DNA of 64,000 nucleotides from an uncultured Haliea sp. (GCA_947258585.1 CAMYIZ010000057.1:62001-126000), one strand, 5' to 3'; counted from the first letter of the stretch, positions 33,325-42,586 are shown. Translations and numbers: made by a program. The notes: generated from the sequence alone by a model not told the origin.

Positions 33325-34752
33325 TCAGGTGCCGTAGCCCTCTATGGCCTTGATCTCGAGGAAATCAGTGAAGCCGTGGGCGCCCCACTCGCGGCCGTTG
33401 CCGGACTGCTTGTAGCCGCCGAAGGGCACGTTGTAGCCGCCACTGGCGCCGTTGATGTGCACGTTGCCGGCGCGGATCCGGGACGCCACCCGGCGCGCGT
33501 GCTCCATGTTGCCACTCTGGATATAGCCCGCCAGGCCATAGGGCGTGTCGTTGGCAACGCGGATGGCCTCGTCTTCACTGTCGTAGGGAATCATCACCAG
33601 CACCGGGCCGAAGATCTCCTCCCGCGCGATGGTCATCTCGTTGTTGGCCTCGGAGAACACCGTCGGGCGGACGAAGTATCCCTTGCTGATACCCTCCGGA
33701 CGTCCGGGGCCACCGCAGACCAGCTTGGCGCCCTCGGCGATGCCCTTCTCGATCAGGGCCTGGATCTTGTTGAACTGCAGCTCGGAGACTACCGGGCCCA
33801 TGCTGGTGGCCTCCTCGGCGGGGTCGCCGACCACCACCTTCTCCGTCACCCTGGCGGCAATGGCCTCGGCCTCCGCCAGCCGCGCCCGGGGCACCAGCAT
33901 GCGCGAGGGCGCGTTGCAGGACTGGCCAGTGTTGTTGTACATGTGCAGCACACCCCGGGTCACCGCCTTTTCCAGGTCGGCGTCGTCGAGGATGATGTTG
34001 GGGGACTTGCCGCCCAGCTCCTGGGTGACGCGCTTGACCGTCGGCGCCGCGTTCTGGGCCACCAGCGAGCCGGCACGGGTGGAGCCGGTGAAGGACATCA
34101 TGTCCACGCCCGGATGCCTGGACAGGGCCGTGCCCACCGTCGGGCCGTCGCCATTGACCAGGTTGAACACGCCCGCCGGTACCCCGGCCTCGTGCATGAT
34201 TTTCGCGAACAGGTAGCCCGACAGGGGCGCCACCTCGGAGGGCTTGAGGATCATGGTACAACCGACCGCCAGGGCTGGTGCCACCTTGCAGCCGATCTGG
34301 TTGACCGGCCAGTTCCAGGGGGTGATCAGGCCGCAGACGCCGATCGGCTCCTTGAACACCCGGTGCTCACCCAGGTCTTCCTCGAAGGAGAAATCGCGCA
34401 GTACCCGCAGTGCCTCCTTCAGGTGGCCGAGGCCGGCATGGGCCTGGCCGCCCACCGCCAGGGACCGGGGCGCGCCCATCTCCTCGCGAATGGCGTCGGC
34501 CATGTCGTTGTAGTACTTCTCGTAAGTCGCGACACAGGACTCCAGCACTGCGATCCGCTCCTCCCGGCTGCTGTAGCCCCAGGTCTCGAAGGCGGCGCGG
34601 GCAGCGGCCACGGCGCGGTCGACGTCTTCCTCGGAGCCCAGGGAAATGTGGGCGCAGACTTCCTCTGTGGCCGGGTTGATCACGTCGTGGGTGTTGGGTT
34701 TGACCGGGTCAACCCATTCGCCGTTGATGTAAAACTGCAGGTATTCGCGCAT
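33325..34752 (-). CDS. NAD(P)-dependent aldehyde dehydrogenase
   Basis: A 475-residue aldehyde dehydrogenase. TPWNWPVNQIGCKVAPALAVG, FTGSTRAG, catalytic Glu in QELGGKSPN and Cys in GQSCNAPSRM (about 283) are visible; it ends in an SGNGREWG motif. The substrate is not evident from sequence. It is immediately upstream of glpK, which suggests oxidation of an aldehyde linked to glycerol or lipid breakdown. Divergent from the acyl-CoA dehydrogenase across 112 bp. Confidence 0.93.
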   Translation of the reverse strand: MREYLQFYINGEWVDPVKPNTHDVINPATEEVCAHISLGSEEDVDRAVAAARAAFETWGYSSREERIAVLESCVATYEKYYNDMADAIREEMGAPRSLAVGGQAHAGLGHLKEALRVLRDFSFEEDLGEHRVFKEPIGVCGLITPWNWPVNQIGCKVAPALAVGCTMILKPSEVAPLSGYLFAKIMHEAGVPAGVFNLVNGDGPTVGTALSRHPGVDMMSFTGSTRAGSLVAQNAAPTVKRVTQELGGKSPNIILDDADLEKAVTRGVLHMYNNTGQSCNAPSRMLVPRARLAEAEAIAARVTEKVVVGDPAEEATSMGPVVSELQFNKIQALIEKGIAEGAKLVCGGPGRPEGISKGYFVRPTVFSEANNEMTIAREEIFGPVLVMIPYDSEDEAIRVANDTPYGLAGYIQSGNMEHARRVASRIRAGNVHINGASGGYNVPFGGYKQSGNGREWGAHGFTDFLEIKAIEGYGT

Positions 34753-34864
34753 AGGTGCTCTCCAGCAACTGATTATCGACGCCGGCTAGTGTAGCACCGC
34801 CTGTGTGGTCAGCCACCACCCCATAGGGTTATCATTGCCCGCCACCGATTCCGGAGATTATCCC

Positions 34865-36004
34865 ATGCAGTCAGAGGAAATGACCCTGTTCCGCGACATG
34901 GCGCGCCGCGCCTTCGAGGCCGAAATCAGCCCCTACTATGAACAGTGGGAGGAGGACCATAAGGTCCCCCGGGAGCTGTGGCGCACCCTCGGTGCAGCGG
35001 GCCTGCTGTGTGCCGACGTCGACGAAGCCTACGGCGGCGCGGGCACCTCGCCCCAGGTCACCCTGATGCTGATCGAGGAGCTGTCGCGGATGGGCTTCGG
35101 CGGCTTCGCCTCGGGCTTCGGCATCCACTCCAATATCGTCGCGCCCTACCTGTCACGGCACGGCACCGAGGAGCAGAAACAGCAGTGGCTGCCGAGGATG
35201 GTGAGCGGTGATGCCGTCGGCGCCCTGGCGATGACCGAACCCGGCGCCGGTTCCGACGTCCAGGGCATTCGCACCAGCGCCGTCCGCGACGGCGACGAGT
35301 GGGTGCTGAACGGCTCCAAGATCTTCATCACCAACGGCATGCATGCGGACCTGGTGATCGTCGCCGCGATCACCGACCCGGGCAAGGGTGCCAAGGGTAC
35401 CTCGCTGTTTCTGGTCGACGCCAGCCTCCCCGGCTTCGAGCGCGGCAAAAAAATCGAGAAGATTGGCCAGCACGCCTCCGACACCGCCCTGCTCTTTTTC
35501 CAGGACATACGCCTGCCGGCCAACGCCCTGCTGGGGCAGGAAAACAAGGGCTTCGTCATCATGATGGAAGAGCTGCCCCGGGAGCGGCTGGGCATTGCCG
35601 CCCAGGCCGTGGCCGCCGCCGAGGGCGCGCTGGATCTCACGGTGGACTACGTGCTGGAACGCAAGGCCTTTGGCCAGGCGATTGGCAGCTTCCAGAATAC
35701 CCGCTTCAAGCTTGCCGATGTGCGCACCGAGATCGCGCTCAATCGCGCCCTGTACGAACAGTGCGCGGACGAGTACAGTCGCGGCGAACTGACCGCGGAC
35801 AAGGCGGCGATGCTCAAGCTCGCCTCCTGCGAGATGCAGTGCGACACCATCGACGAATGCCTGCAGTTGTTTGGCGGCTACGGCTACACGGTGGAGTACC
35901 CGATCTCCCGCTTCTACACTGATGCGCGAATCCAGCGCATCTACGGTGGTTCCTCCGAGATCATGCGCGAACTGGTGGCCCGCTCCATCCTTGGCCGGGC
36001 CTGA
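34865..36004 (+). CDS. Acyl-CoA dehydrogenase
   Basis: FAD enzyme of 379 residues that introduces the alpha,beta double bond in an acyl-CoA. FAD/substrate motifs ALAMTEPGAGSDVQGI and IFITNG; helix G region AAAEGALDLTVDYVLERKAFGQ; C-terminal LFGGYGYTVEYPI and RIYGGSSEIMRE. Gly sits where medium-chain enzymes have the catalytic Glu of YEGT, so the base is probably on helix G as in the long-chain/isovaleryl group. ATG 34865 has CGGAG upstream. The monooxygenase gene starts one base after the stop. Confidence 0.93.
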   Translation: MQSEEMTLFRDMARRAFEAEISPYYEQWEEDHKVPRELWRTLGAAGLLCADVDEAYGGAGTSPQVTLMLIEELSRMGFGGFASGFGIHSNIVAPYLSRHGTEEQKQQWLPRMVSGDAVGALAMTEPGAGSDVQGIRTSAVRDGDEWVLNGSKIFITNGMHADLVIVAAITDPGKGAKGTSLFLVDASLPGFERGKKIEKIGQHASDTALLFFQDIRLPANALLGQENKGFVIMMEELPRERLGIAAQAVAAAEGALDLTVDYVLERKAFGQAIGSFQNTRFKLADVRTEIALNRALYEQCADEYSRGELTADKAAMLKLASCEMQCDTIDECLQLFGGYGYTVEYPISRFYTDARIQRIYGGSSEIMRELVARSILGRA

Positions 36005-36005
36005 A

Positions 36006-37580
36006 GTGACGGCCCGCGCCGGCCCGGAACAGGCAGTGCAGCGCGATTTTGACGTTATCATTGTCGGCGCCGGCCTTTCCGGGATTGGCGCCGCAGTGCA
36101 CCTGCAGCAACTGTGCCCGGGCAAGCGCGTGGCCCTGCTGGAGAGCCGCGAGGAACTCGGCGGCACCTGGGACCTGTTCCGCTACCCCGGCATTCGCTCC
36201 GACAGCGACATGCATACCCTGGGCTACGACTTCAAGCCCTGGCGCAACCCCAGGGCCATCGCCGACGGCCCGGCGATTCTCGACTATATTGAGGAAACCG
36301 CCCGCGAGCACGGGCTGCGGCAGAACATCCTGTTTCAGCACCGGGTCCAGCGGGCGCAGTTCAGCAGCCCAGAGGCGCGCTGGACCCTGCAGGTCGCGGT
36401 AACCGGGGGCGGGAACGCGCGGCAGGAGGAGTTCAGCTGCCAGTTCCTGCTGATGTGTGCCGGCTACTTCAACTACAGCCACGGTCACGACCCGGTTTTC
36501 CCCGGGGAAGAACGGTTCCAGGGGCCCATCGTGCGCCCGCAGCACTGGCCTGCCGACCTCGACTACCGCGACAAGCGGGTGGTGATCATCGGCTCCGGCG
36601 CCACCGCCATGACCCTGGTGCCGGCCATGGCAGCCAGCGCGGCGAAGGTCACCATGCTGCAGCGCTCCCCCACCTACGTGATCTCCCGCCCCGCCCGGGA
36701 CCGACTGGCCAACCTGCTGCGCAGGCTACTGCCGGCCCGCTGGGCCTATGCCATCACCCGCTGGAAGAACACGCGCCTGCAGGGGTGGCTGTACCGCAAG
36801 AGCCGCAGCCGACCAGACTGGGTCCGAAGACGCCTCTTGGGCATGCTGCGCAAGGAGCTCGGGCCGGAGTTCGACATCGCACGCCACTTCAGTCCCAGCT
36901 ACCAGCCCTGGGACCAGCGCCTGTGCGTCGTACCCGACGGCGATCTCTACGCCGCCCTGCGCAGCGGTCGGGCCGAGGTGGTCACGGACCACGTCGCGGA
37001 ATTCACCGAACGCGGCATCCGCCTGCAGTCTGGCGCGGAGTTGCCCGCGGATATCATTGTCACCGCCACCGGCCTGGAACTGGTGGTGATGGGGGACATT
37101 GTTTTCGAGGTGGACGGCGAGCCGGTGGACTTCAGCCAGCGCTGGACCTGGCGCGGCATGCTGTGTTCCGGTGTGCCCAACATGGCCAACACCTTCGGCT
37201 ATATCAATGCCTCCTGGACCCTGCGTGCCGACCTCATCGCGCGCTTCGTCTGCCGCCTGCTGAACCATATGGATCGCGTTGGACTGCAGCAGGTCACGCC
37301 GACGCTCAGAGCCGATGAGCAAGGCATGCCCGCGCGCCCCTGGATCGAGGGCTTCAGCGCCGGTTACCTGCAGCGGGTGATGCACCTGCTACCCCGGCAG
37401 GGCGACAGGGAGCCCTGGCTGAACCCGCAGGATTATGTGCGCGAGCGCAAGACCCTGCCCACCGCATCCCTGGAGGATGGCAGCCTGGTGTTCAGCGATC
37501 CCCACCAAATGGCGGGTGATCATGCTCAGGGGCGGGGGAATCAAGCGGCGGATGCCCGCTGCGCCGGCGCAGCCAGTTGA
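36006..37580 (+). CDS. Flavin-containing Baeyer-Villiger-type monooxygenase (EthA-like)
   Basis: A 524-residue class B flavin monooxygenase using FAD, NADPH and O2 to insert oxygen into ketones or oxidise heteroatoms. FAD site GAGLSG (21-26), GGTWDLFRYPGIRSDSDM, the BVMO/FMO fingerprint region FQGPIVRPQHWP, and the NADPH site IGSGATAMT. The GTG at 36006 is one base after the acyl-CoA dehydrogenase stop, so they share a transcript; a GTG at 36036 is possible. The last 89 bases overlap, on the other strand, the PGPGW-type gene. Confidence 0.92.
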   Translation: MTARAGPEQAVQRDFDVIIVGAGLSGIGAAVHLQQLCPGKRVALLESREELGGTWDLFRYPGIRSDSDMHTLGYDFKPWRNPRAIADGPAILDYIEETAREHGLRQNILFQHRVQRAQFSSPEARWTLQVAVTGGGNARQEEFSCQFLLMCAGYFNYSHGHDPVFPGEERFQGPIVRPQHWPADLDYRDKRVVIIGSGATAMTLVPAMAASAAKVTMLQRSPTYVISRPARDRLANLLRRLLPARWAYAITRWKNTRLQGWLYRKSRSRPDWVRRRLLGMLRKELGPEFDIARHFSPSYQPWDQRLCVVPDGDLYAALRSGRAEVVTDHVAEFTERGIRLQSGAELPADIIVTATGLELVVMGDIVFEVDGEPVDFSQRWTWRGMLCSGVPNMANTFGYINASWTLRADLIARFVCRLLNHMDRVGLQQVTPTLRADEQGMPARPWIEGFSAGYLQRVMHLLPRQGDREPWLNPQDYVRERKTLPTASLEDGSLVFSDPHQMAGDHAQGRGNQAADARCAGAAS

Positions 37581-37932
37581 GCCCGGCCAGCACCCCGCGG
37601 CGCCGCACCAGCCAACGCTCCAGCCGGTACTTGCCGGGAAAGTTCATCAGCAACAGGCCCACCATGATGGTCAGCAGCCCCTGGCCCGGGGTGACCAGCA
37701 TGAGCAGGCCGAGCAACAGCAGAACAGCACCAATGATGTTCTTGAGCGCGCCCAGCAGCAGGACTGAACGGGGGGCCTGCGCAGATTTCCGCCACACTGA
37801 GCGCCAGGGTTGGTTGAAGTAGTCAGACGGCAGTCGCACCGCGACCCAGGGTACCCCGATCACGGTCGCCACCAGGGACAGGAGGGAAAGGCCACTGCCC
37901 AACCAGAAGAGCAGTTCCAGCCGGGGCTCCAT
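37492..37932 (-). CDS. PGPGW-type small transmembrane protein
   Basis: A 146-residue inner-membrane protein with three hydrophobic segments (residues about 5-30, 55-80 and 80-100). The central LVTPGQGLLTIMVGLLLMNFPGK matches the conserved core of the PGPGW family of unknown function, with Gln in place of Pro-Gly. The C-terminus is hydrophilic. Its ATG overlaps the CoA-transferase stop by one base (TGATG). The last 89 bases of coding overlap the 3' end of the opposite monooxygenase gene. Confidence 0.8.
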   Translation of the reverse strand: MEPRLELLFWLGSGLSLLSLVATVIGVPWVAVRLPSDYFNQPWRSVWRKSAQAPRSVLLLGALKNIIGAVLLLLGLLMLVTPGQGLLTIMVGLLLMNFPGKYRLERWLVRRRGVLAGLNWLRRRSGHPPLDSPAPEHDHPPFGGDR

Positions 37933-39152
37933 CAGGCCGGGTCGCCTGCCACACCGATCACCCCCTGGGCGGCCAGCTGCTTCAGCTCGTCGTCATCCAG
38001 CCCCAGCAGCCCCTGCAGCACTTCCTGGTTGTGGCTGCCCAGCGCGCCGCCGGGCCAGTCCGTGCGCCCGGGAGTGTCCGCCAGCCGCGGCAGGATGGCG
38101 GGAATCCGCAGCGGCTTGCCGTCGATCTCCACCTGCTCGAACATGCCCCGGGCCCGATACTGGGGATCCTGCAGCATGTCCGCAACGCTGTAGATCGGCC
38201 CCACCGGGACTCCCGCCTGCTCCAGCACGAAGATGATGTGCTGCGAGGCGTGCTGGCCGCACCAGAGGTTGAGGGCCTTGTCGATCTCGTGCTCGTGGCG
38301 TACCCGGCCGGCGTTGTCCGCCAGCGCCGGGTCTGCGGCCATGTCCGAGCGTCCCGCCGCCGTCATCAGGCGCTTGAAGATGGAATCGCCATTGCCGCCG
38401 ATGACCACGTACTTGCCGTCGTCACAGCGGTAGGTATTGGTCGGGACAATGCCGGTGACCGTGGTGCCCGAGGGCTCGCGGATGACACCGGCGCCATCGT
38501 ACTCGGGGACGATGCCCTCCAGCAGGTTGAAGATGGACTCGTACAGCGCCACGTCCACCACCTGCCCGGCACCGTCCTCCGTCTTGCCGCGCTGCAGCAG
38601 CGCCAGGGTAATGCCCAGGGCCGCGTGCAGGGCCGCCACCGTATCGCCCAGGCTGATATTGGGCCGCACCGGGGCCTGGCCGGGCTCGCCGTTGATGTAG
38701 CGAAAGCCGCCAAAACCCTCGGTGACCGAGGCGTAGCCGGGTTTGTTGGCATAGGGCCCGGTCTGGCCGTAGCCGGAGATGCGGGCGTAGACAAGGCGCG
38801 GGTTGCGGGCTTTCACCACCTCCGGCCCCAGGCCCCAGTCCTCCATCGCCCCGGGGCGGAAATTCTCCACCAGCACATCGGCGGTGTCCAGCAGCTGCAG
38901 CACCAGCTCGCGGCCCCGTTCGCTCCGGAGGTCCAGGGTGACGCTCTTCTTGTTGCGCCCCAGACTGCGATACCAGAGCGAAGTGCCTTCCCGGACCACG
39001 CGCCAACCCCGAATCGGGTCGCCGGCTGGAGGCTCCACCTTGATCACCTCGGCACCAAAATAGGCCAGGATGGTGCCGGTAAACGGCCCCGCCAGCAGCT
39101 GACCCAGTTCGATAACCCGCAAGCCCTCAAGCGGCCTGGTTCCTGTTGTCAC
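37932..39152 (-). CDS. CaiB/BaiF family (class III) CoA-transferase
   Basis: Transfers CoA between carboxylic acids; 406 residues. N-terminal LEGLRVIELGQLLAGPFTG, YFGAEVIKVEPPAGDP, NKKSVTLDL and VLVENFRPGAMEDWGLG are typical. Asp170 in SLGDTVAALHAALG fits the catalytic aspartate of formyl-CoA transferase and CaiB. Substrate unknown. It lies 50 bases after an AEC transporter gene and is coupled to a PGPGW protein gene. Confidence 0.93.
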   Translation of the reverse strand: MTTGTRPLEGLRVIELGQLLAGPFTGTILAYFGAEVIKVEPPAGDPIRGWRVVREGTSLWYRSLGRNKKSVTLDLRSERGRELVLQLLDTADVLVENFRPGAMEDWGLGPEVVKARNPRLVYARISGYGQTGPYANKPGYASVTEGFGGFRYINGEPGQAPVRPNISLGDTVAALHAALGITLALLQRGKTEDGAGQVVDVALYESIFNLLEGIVPEYDGAGVIREPSGTTVTGIVPTNTYRCDDGKYVVIGGNGDSIFKRLMTAAGRSDMAADPALADNAGRVRHEHEIDKALNLWCGQHASQHIIFVLEQAGVPVGPIYSVADMLQDPQYRARGMFEQVEIDGKPLRIPAILPRLADTPGRTDWPGGALGSHNQEVLQGLLGLDDDELKQLAAQGVIGVAGDPA

Positions 39153-39202
39153 CTGCTACCCTCCCGGGAAAAACACCGATTGTACCTGATTCGCTGTCAC
39201 CG

Positions 39203-40171
39203 TCAGACCGGCGCGGCAGCCAGGCCGGCAAGAATCAGCACGGCAAAGCCTAGCGTCACTGTGGCGATCGACAAGAGCGTGGTCAGCACAATGATATTGG
39301 CAGCCAGGGTGCCGTCCCCCCGGGCCGCCACCACCATGACAAAACTGGCCGCGGCCACCGGAGCACTCAGTAGCAGGAACATGACTCCCAGCGGCATGGG
39401 GTCCACACCGAGCATCACCGCCACCAGCACCCCCAGTACCGGGCCAACCAGCAGCCGCCAGAGCGCCGCTTCCCAGGTCACGCTGCCCGCCGTACGCAGC
39501 ACGCTGATCCGCAGCGCCCCGCCGATACAAACCAGCAGCAGGGGCAGGAAGAACTGTGACAGGCCCTGGCTGAGCAGCGGCGTGAACGAGGGCAGCGGCC
39601 AGCCCGCAAGCGCCACCAGCACGCCACCGGCAATACCTACCAGCAAGGGATTGGTGGCAATGCCTCGCAGCAGGCCCAGCAGCGAACGGCTACCGCCGTG
39701 GGTCACCTGCAGGACCCACACCGCCAGCACGTTGTAGAGCGCCGTGAGCACCGCCACCGGCAGCGCAGCCAGCACCAGTCCCGCCTCACCGTAGGCGGTG
39801 TGACAGAGCGCGAAGCCGACCACGGCAAGATTGGAACGAAAGGAAGCCTGGACGAAGATGCCCAGCGTGGGCCGGGGGAACGCGCGCCAGCGCCCGTAGA
39901 CCCAGCCGCAGGCCAGGGTCAGCAGCGTGGAAATAACTCCAGCCAGGAGATAGGTCGCCGCACCCAGCCCCGCGAAATCCACTCCGGCGGCGCTGATGAA
40001 CAGCAGCAGCGGCAGGGCCGCCCTGAAGGCGAAGCGGGACACGGCATCGACATGGCGCTGCTGCAGCAGGCCCAGCCGGCGCAGCAGCATGCCCAGCACC
40101 ACCCAGCCAAAGGTGGGGATGCTGACTGAGAGGGCTGTCAGGATCAGCTGTGGAAGGTCAAACACCGGCAA
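39203..40171 (-). CDS. AEC family transporter
   Basis: A 322-residue carrier of the auxin-efflux-carrier family with about ten transmembrane helices in two five-helix halves. Bacterial members move dicarboxylates such as malonate or malate. The first half has PTFGWVVLGMLLRRLGLL and the crossover region FVQASFRSNLAVVGFAL; the second half ends with LLSAPVAAASFVMV. It sits 30 bases after an omega-aminotransferase gene and 50 before a CoA-transferase, suggesting uptake or release of an organic acid linked to them. Confidence 0.9.
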   Translation of the reverse strand: MPVFDLPQLILTALSVSIPTFGWVVLGMLLRRLGLLQQRHVDAVSRFAFRAALPLLLFISAAGVDFAGLGAATYLLAGVISTLLTLACGWVYGRWRAFPRPTLGIFVQASFRSNLAVVGFALCHTAYGEAGLVLAALPVAVLTALYNVLAVWVLQVTHGGSRSLLGLLRGIATNPLLVGIAGGVLVALAGWPLPSFTPLLSQGLSQFFLPLLLVCIGGALRISVLRTAGSVTWEAALWRLLVGPVLGVLVAVMLGVDPMPLGVMFLLLSAPVAAASFVMVVAARGDGTLAANIIVLTTLLSIATVTLGFAVLILAGLAAAPV

Positions 40172-40201
40172 ACGTCAGGGGCCATGGCAAAGGGGCCGGT
40201 A

Positions 40202-41539
40202 TTATGCCAGTTCCCGCAGGGATTCTCCGAGCGCCGTCAGCAGACTGTCGATTTCAGTCTTCTCGATCACGAAGGGCAGGCCCAGCTGGATCGTGTCGCC
40301 GCCGTAGCGGACATAGAACCCCTTCTCCCACATGCGCATGGCCACCTCGAAGGGGCGGCGCGCCGGCTCGCCCTCGTAGGGCCGCAACTGGAGGGCGCCG
40401 GCAAAACCGTAGTTGCGAATGTCGACCACATGCGGTGCGCCCTGCAGCTGGTGCAGCGCATCCTCGAAATACGGCGCCAGCGCTGCGACCCGGGCGGGCA
40501 GCTGCTCCTGTTCCAGGATATCCAGGGCGGCGATGCCCGCGGCGCAGGCGACAGGGTGCGCGGAGTAAGTGTAGCCGTGGGGGAACTCCAGCATGTAGTC
40601 GGGACCGCCCTGGGCCATGAAGGTCTGGTAGATCTCGGCTTTGGCGATGACGGCACCCATGGGCACCGCGCCGTTGGTGAGCTGCTTGGCGACGTTCATG
40701 ATGTCGGGCACGACCCCGAAGGCATCGGCGCCGGTCATGGCGCCGCAGCGGCCAAAGCCGGTGATGACCTCGTCAAAGATCAGCAGGATATCGTGGGCTG
40801 TGCAGATATCCCGCAGGCGCTGCAGGTAGCCGGCGGGCGGCGGGATCACCCCGGCGGAGCCCGCCATCGGCTCGACGATCACCGCGGCGATGTTGCTGGC
40901 ATCGTGCAGGGCGATCAGCTCCAGCAGCTCGTCGGCGCGCTGCCAGCCCTGGCGCGGCATGCCTCGGGTAAAGGCATTCTCCGGCAGCAGGGTGTGGGCG
41001 AGGTGGTCGGCTTCCACTGCCTGGCCGAACAGCTTGCGATTGGGACCGATGCCGCCGACGGAAATGCCGCCGAAGTTGACCCCGTGGTAGCCCTTGGCGC
41101 GGCCAATCAGGCGCGTCTTGGCGGGCTGCCCCTTGAGGCGCCAGTAGGCCCGCGCCATTTTCAGGGCGGTGTCCGCGCACTCGGAGCCGGAGTTGGTGAA
41201 AAAGACGTAGTCGAGCCCCTCCGGGGTCAGCGCCTTGATCCGGTTGGCGAGTTCAAAGGATTTCGGGTGCCCGTACTGGAAGGCAGGGGCATAGTCCAGT
41301 GTCGTCAACTGGCGGTGCACCGCCTCGGCAATCTCCGGCCGGTTGTGCCCGGCGCCGCAACACCAGAGCCCGGACAGGCCGTCGAGTACCCGGCGGCCAT
41401 CGTCGTCGATGAAATACGCCCCCTCCGCCGCCACGATCATGCGCGGATCGCGCTTGAACTGGCGGTTGCCGGTGTAGGGCATCCAGTGGGATTCCAGCTG
41501 TTCCCGGGTCAATTTCTGGGTGGCAGGCATACGGGTCAT
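40202..41539 (-). CDS. Omega-amino acid:pyruvate aminotransferase
   Basis: Class III PLP aminotransferase of 445 residues, closest in layout to beta-alanine/omega-amino acid:pyruvate aminotransferases. LESHWMPYTGNRQFKRDPRM, GLSGLWCCGAGH, SGSECADTALK, PLP Asp256 (FDEVITGFGRCG) and Lys285 (NVAKQLTNGAVPMG) are seen, as is FPHGYTYSAHPVACAA. It would produce malonate semialdehyde from beta-alanine. ATG 41539 has AGGAAGAG upstream. The divergent LysR gene is the likely regulator. Confidence 0.92.
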   Translation of the reverse strand: MTRMPATQKLTREQLESHWMPYTGNRQFKRDPRMIVAAEGAYFIDDDGRRVLDGLSGLWCCGAGHNRPEIAEAVHRQLTTLDYAPAFQYGHPKSFELANRIKALTPEGLDYVFFTNSGSECADTALKMARAYWRLKGQPAKTRLIGRAKGYHGVNFGGISVGGIGPNRKLFGQAVEADHLAHTLLPENAFTRGMPRQGWQRADELLELIALHDASNIAAVIVEPMAGSAGVIPPPAGYLQRLRDICTAHDILLIFDEVITGFGRCGAMTGADAFGVVPDIMNVAKQLTNGAVPMGAVIAKAEIYQTFMAQGGPDYMLEFPHGYTYSAHPVACAAGIAALDILEQEQLPARVAALAPYFEDALHQLQGAPHVVDIRNYGFAGALQLRPYEGEPARRPFEVAMRMWEKGFYVRYGGDTIQLGLPFVIEKTEIDSLLTALGESLRELA

Positions 41540-41617
41540 GGTGCTCTTCCTGAGGGTTATGGCGCGCATTCTAGGCCCGCCACAAGGTTGCATAAATCAT
41601 TATCTATCGCCACTGAC

Positions 41618-41633
41618 TTTCATTAACATGAAA
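41618..41633. promoter_or_regulatory. Palindrome in the aminotransferase-LysR gap
   Basis: TTTCAT-TAAC-ATGAAA, a perfect 6-bp inverted repeat with the T-N11-A layout of LysR boxes, 32 bases before the LysR start and 79 before the aminotransferase start. Candidate operator shared by both genes. Confidence 0.6.
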
Positions 41634-41664
41634 CTTTCAAGCAAACTGTACCGGAGGTGCCTCC

Positions 41665-42579
41665 ATGTCCCGCAAAGCCCTGCTGGGCACAGTCACCGAC
41701 AACGACCTGCGCCTGCTGCGGGTGTTCCGCGCGGTGGTCGCCTGCGGCGGCTTCGCTGCTGCGGAGCTGGAGCTGAACATCAACCGCTCCACCATCTCGC
41801 GCCATATCAAGGATCTGGAAACCCGCCTCGGGTTCACCCTGTGTCGCCGGGGCCGGAGTGGCTTTGCCCTCACCGACGAGGGCGCGCAATTCTACACTGC
41901 CGCACAGAAGGTCATGGCCGCGCTGGAGGACTACCAGCACGACGTCAACGACATCAACCAGCGCCTGACCGGCTCGCTGGCCATCGCCATCTTCGACAAG
42001 ACCGCCTCCAATCCCGCCTGCCATATCGACCGCGCCCTGGCGCTGTTTGATCAGCAGGCACCGGGGGTTCACCTGCAGATCCACGTCGAACCGATCAACG
42101 CGATCGAGCGCGGGGTCATGGAGGGCCGGTATCACCTGGGCATCATTCCCGACCACCGCCCGTCCAGCAGCCTCAGCTACCACCCCCTGTTTGACGAGCA
42201 GATGTACCTGTACTGCGGTGCCGGTCACCCCCTGTTCCCGCGTGCGGGCAAGGTATTGGAGGACAGCGAGATCCTGGCCAGCAAGTACGTCGGCATCGGC
42301 TATCACTCGCCCAATATGGAGGTCACCCGCCAGCGCGGCCAGCACCGTGATGCTACCGCCTGGGACCAGGAGGCGGTCGCCCACCTGGTCCTGTCGGGCC
42401 GCTACCTGGGCTACCTGCCCCAGCATTACGCCGACGATTTTGTCAGTGCCGGCCGCATGCGCCCCCTGGCCAGCGACAGATTCCAGTACGTCTGCCAGTT
42501 CAGCGCGATTCTGCGCCAGTCACCGCCCCCCAGCCGGGTGGTGGGGACCTTGCTGGAGGCGTTGATTCAAGTACACTGA
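41665..42579 (+). CDS. LysR-family transcriptional regulator
   Basis: A 304-residue regulator: N-terminal winged helix (LRLLRVFRAVVACGGFAAAE, INRSTISRHIKDLETRLG) and a C-terminal effector-binding domain starting at GSLAIAIFDKTAS. It is divergent from the omega-aminotransferase across 125 bp with a T-N11-A palindrome, so it probably controls the aminotransferase-AEC-CoA-transferase operon. ATG 41665 has CGGAGG 9 bases upstream. Confidence 0.92.
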   Translation: MSRKALLGTVTDNDLRLLRVFRAVVACGGFAAAELELNINRSTISRHIKDLETRLGFTLCRRGRSGFALTDEGAQFYTAAQKVMAALEDYQHDVNDINQRLTGSLAIAIFDKTASNPACHIDRALALFDQQAPGVHLQIHVEPINAIERGVMEGRYHLGIIPDHRPSSSLSYHPLFDEQMYLYCGAGHPLFPRAGKVLEDSEILASKYVGIGYHSPNMEVTRQRGQHRDATAWDQEAVAHLVLSGRYLGYLPQHYADDFVSAGRMRPLASDRFQYVCQFSAILRQSPPPSRVVGTLLEALIQVH

Positions 42580-42586
42580 TCGCGCT

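Noticed and set aside
34753-34864. Possible operator in the ALDH/acyl-CoA dehydrogenase divergent gap
   Set aside because: Only a short imperfect GTGG/CCAC pairing was seen; not enough to call.
38031-39737. 568-codon plus-strand open frame
   Set aside because: It is antisense to the CoA-transferase gene, which has full family motifs; the frame is low-complexity and typical of high-GC shadow frames.
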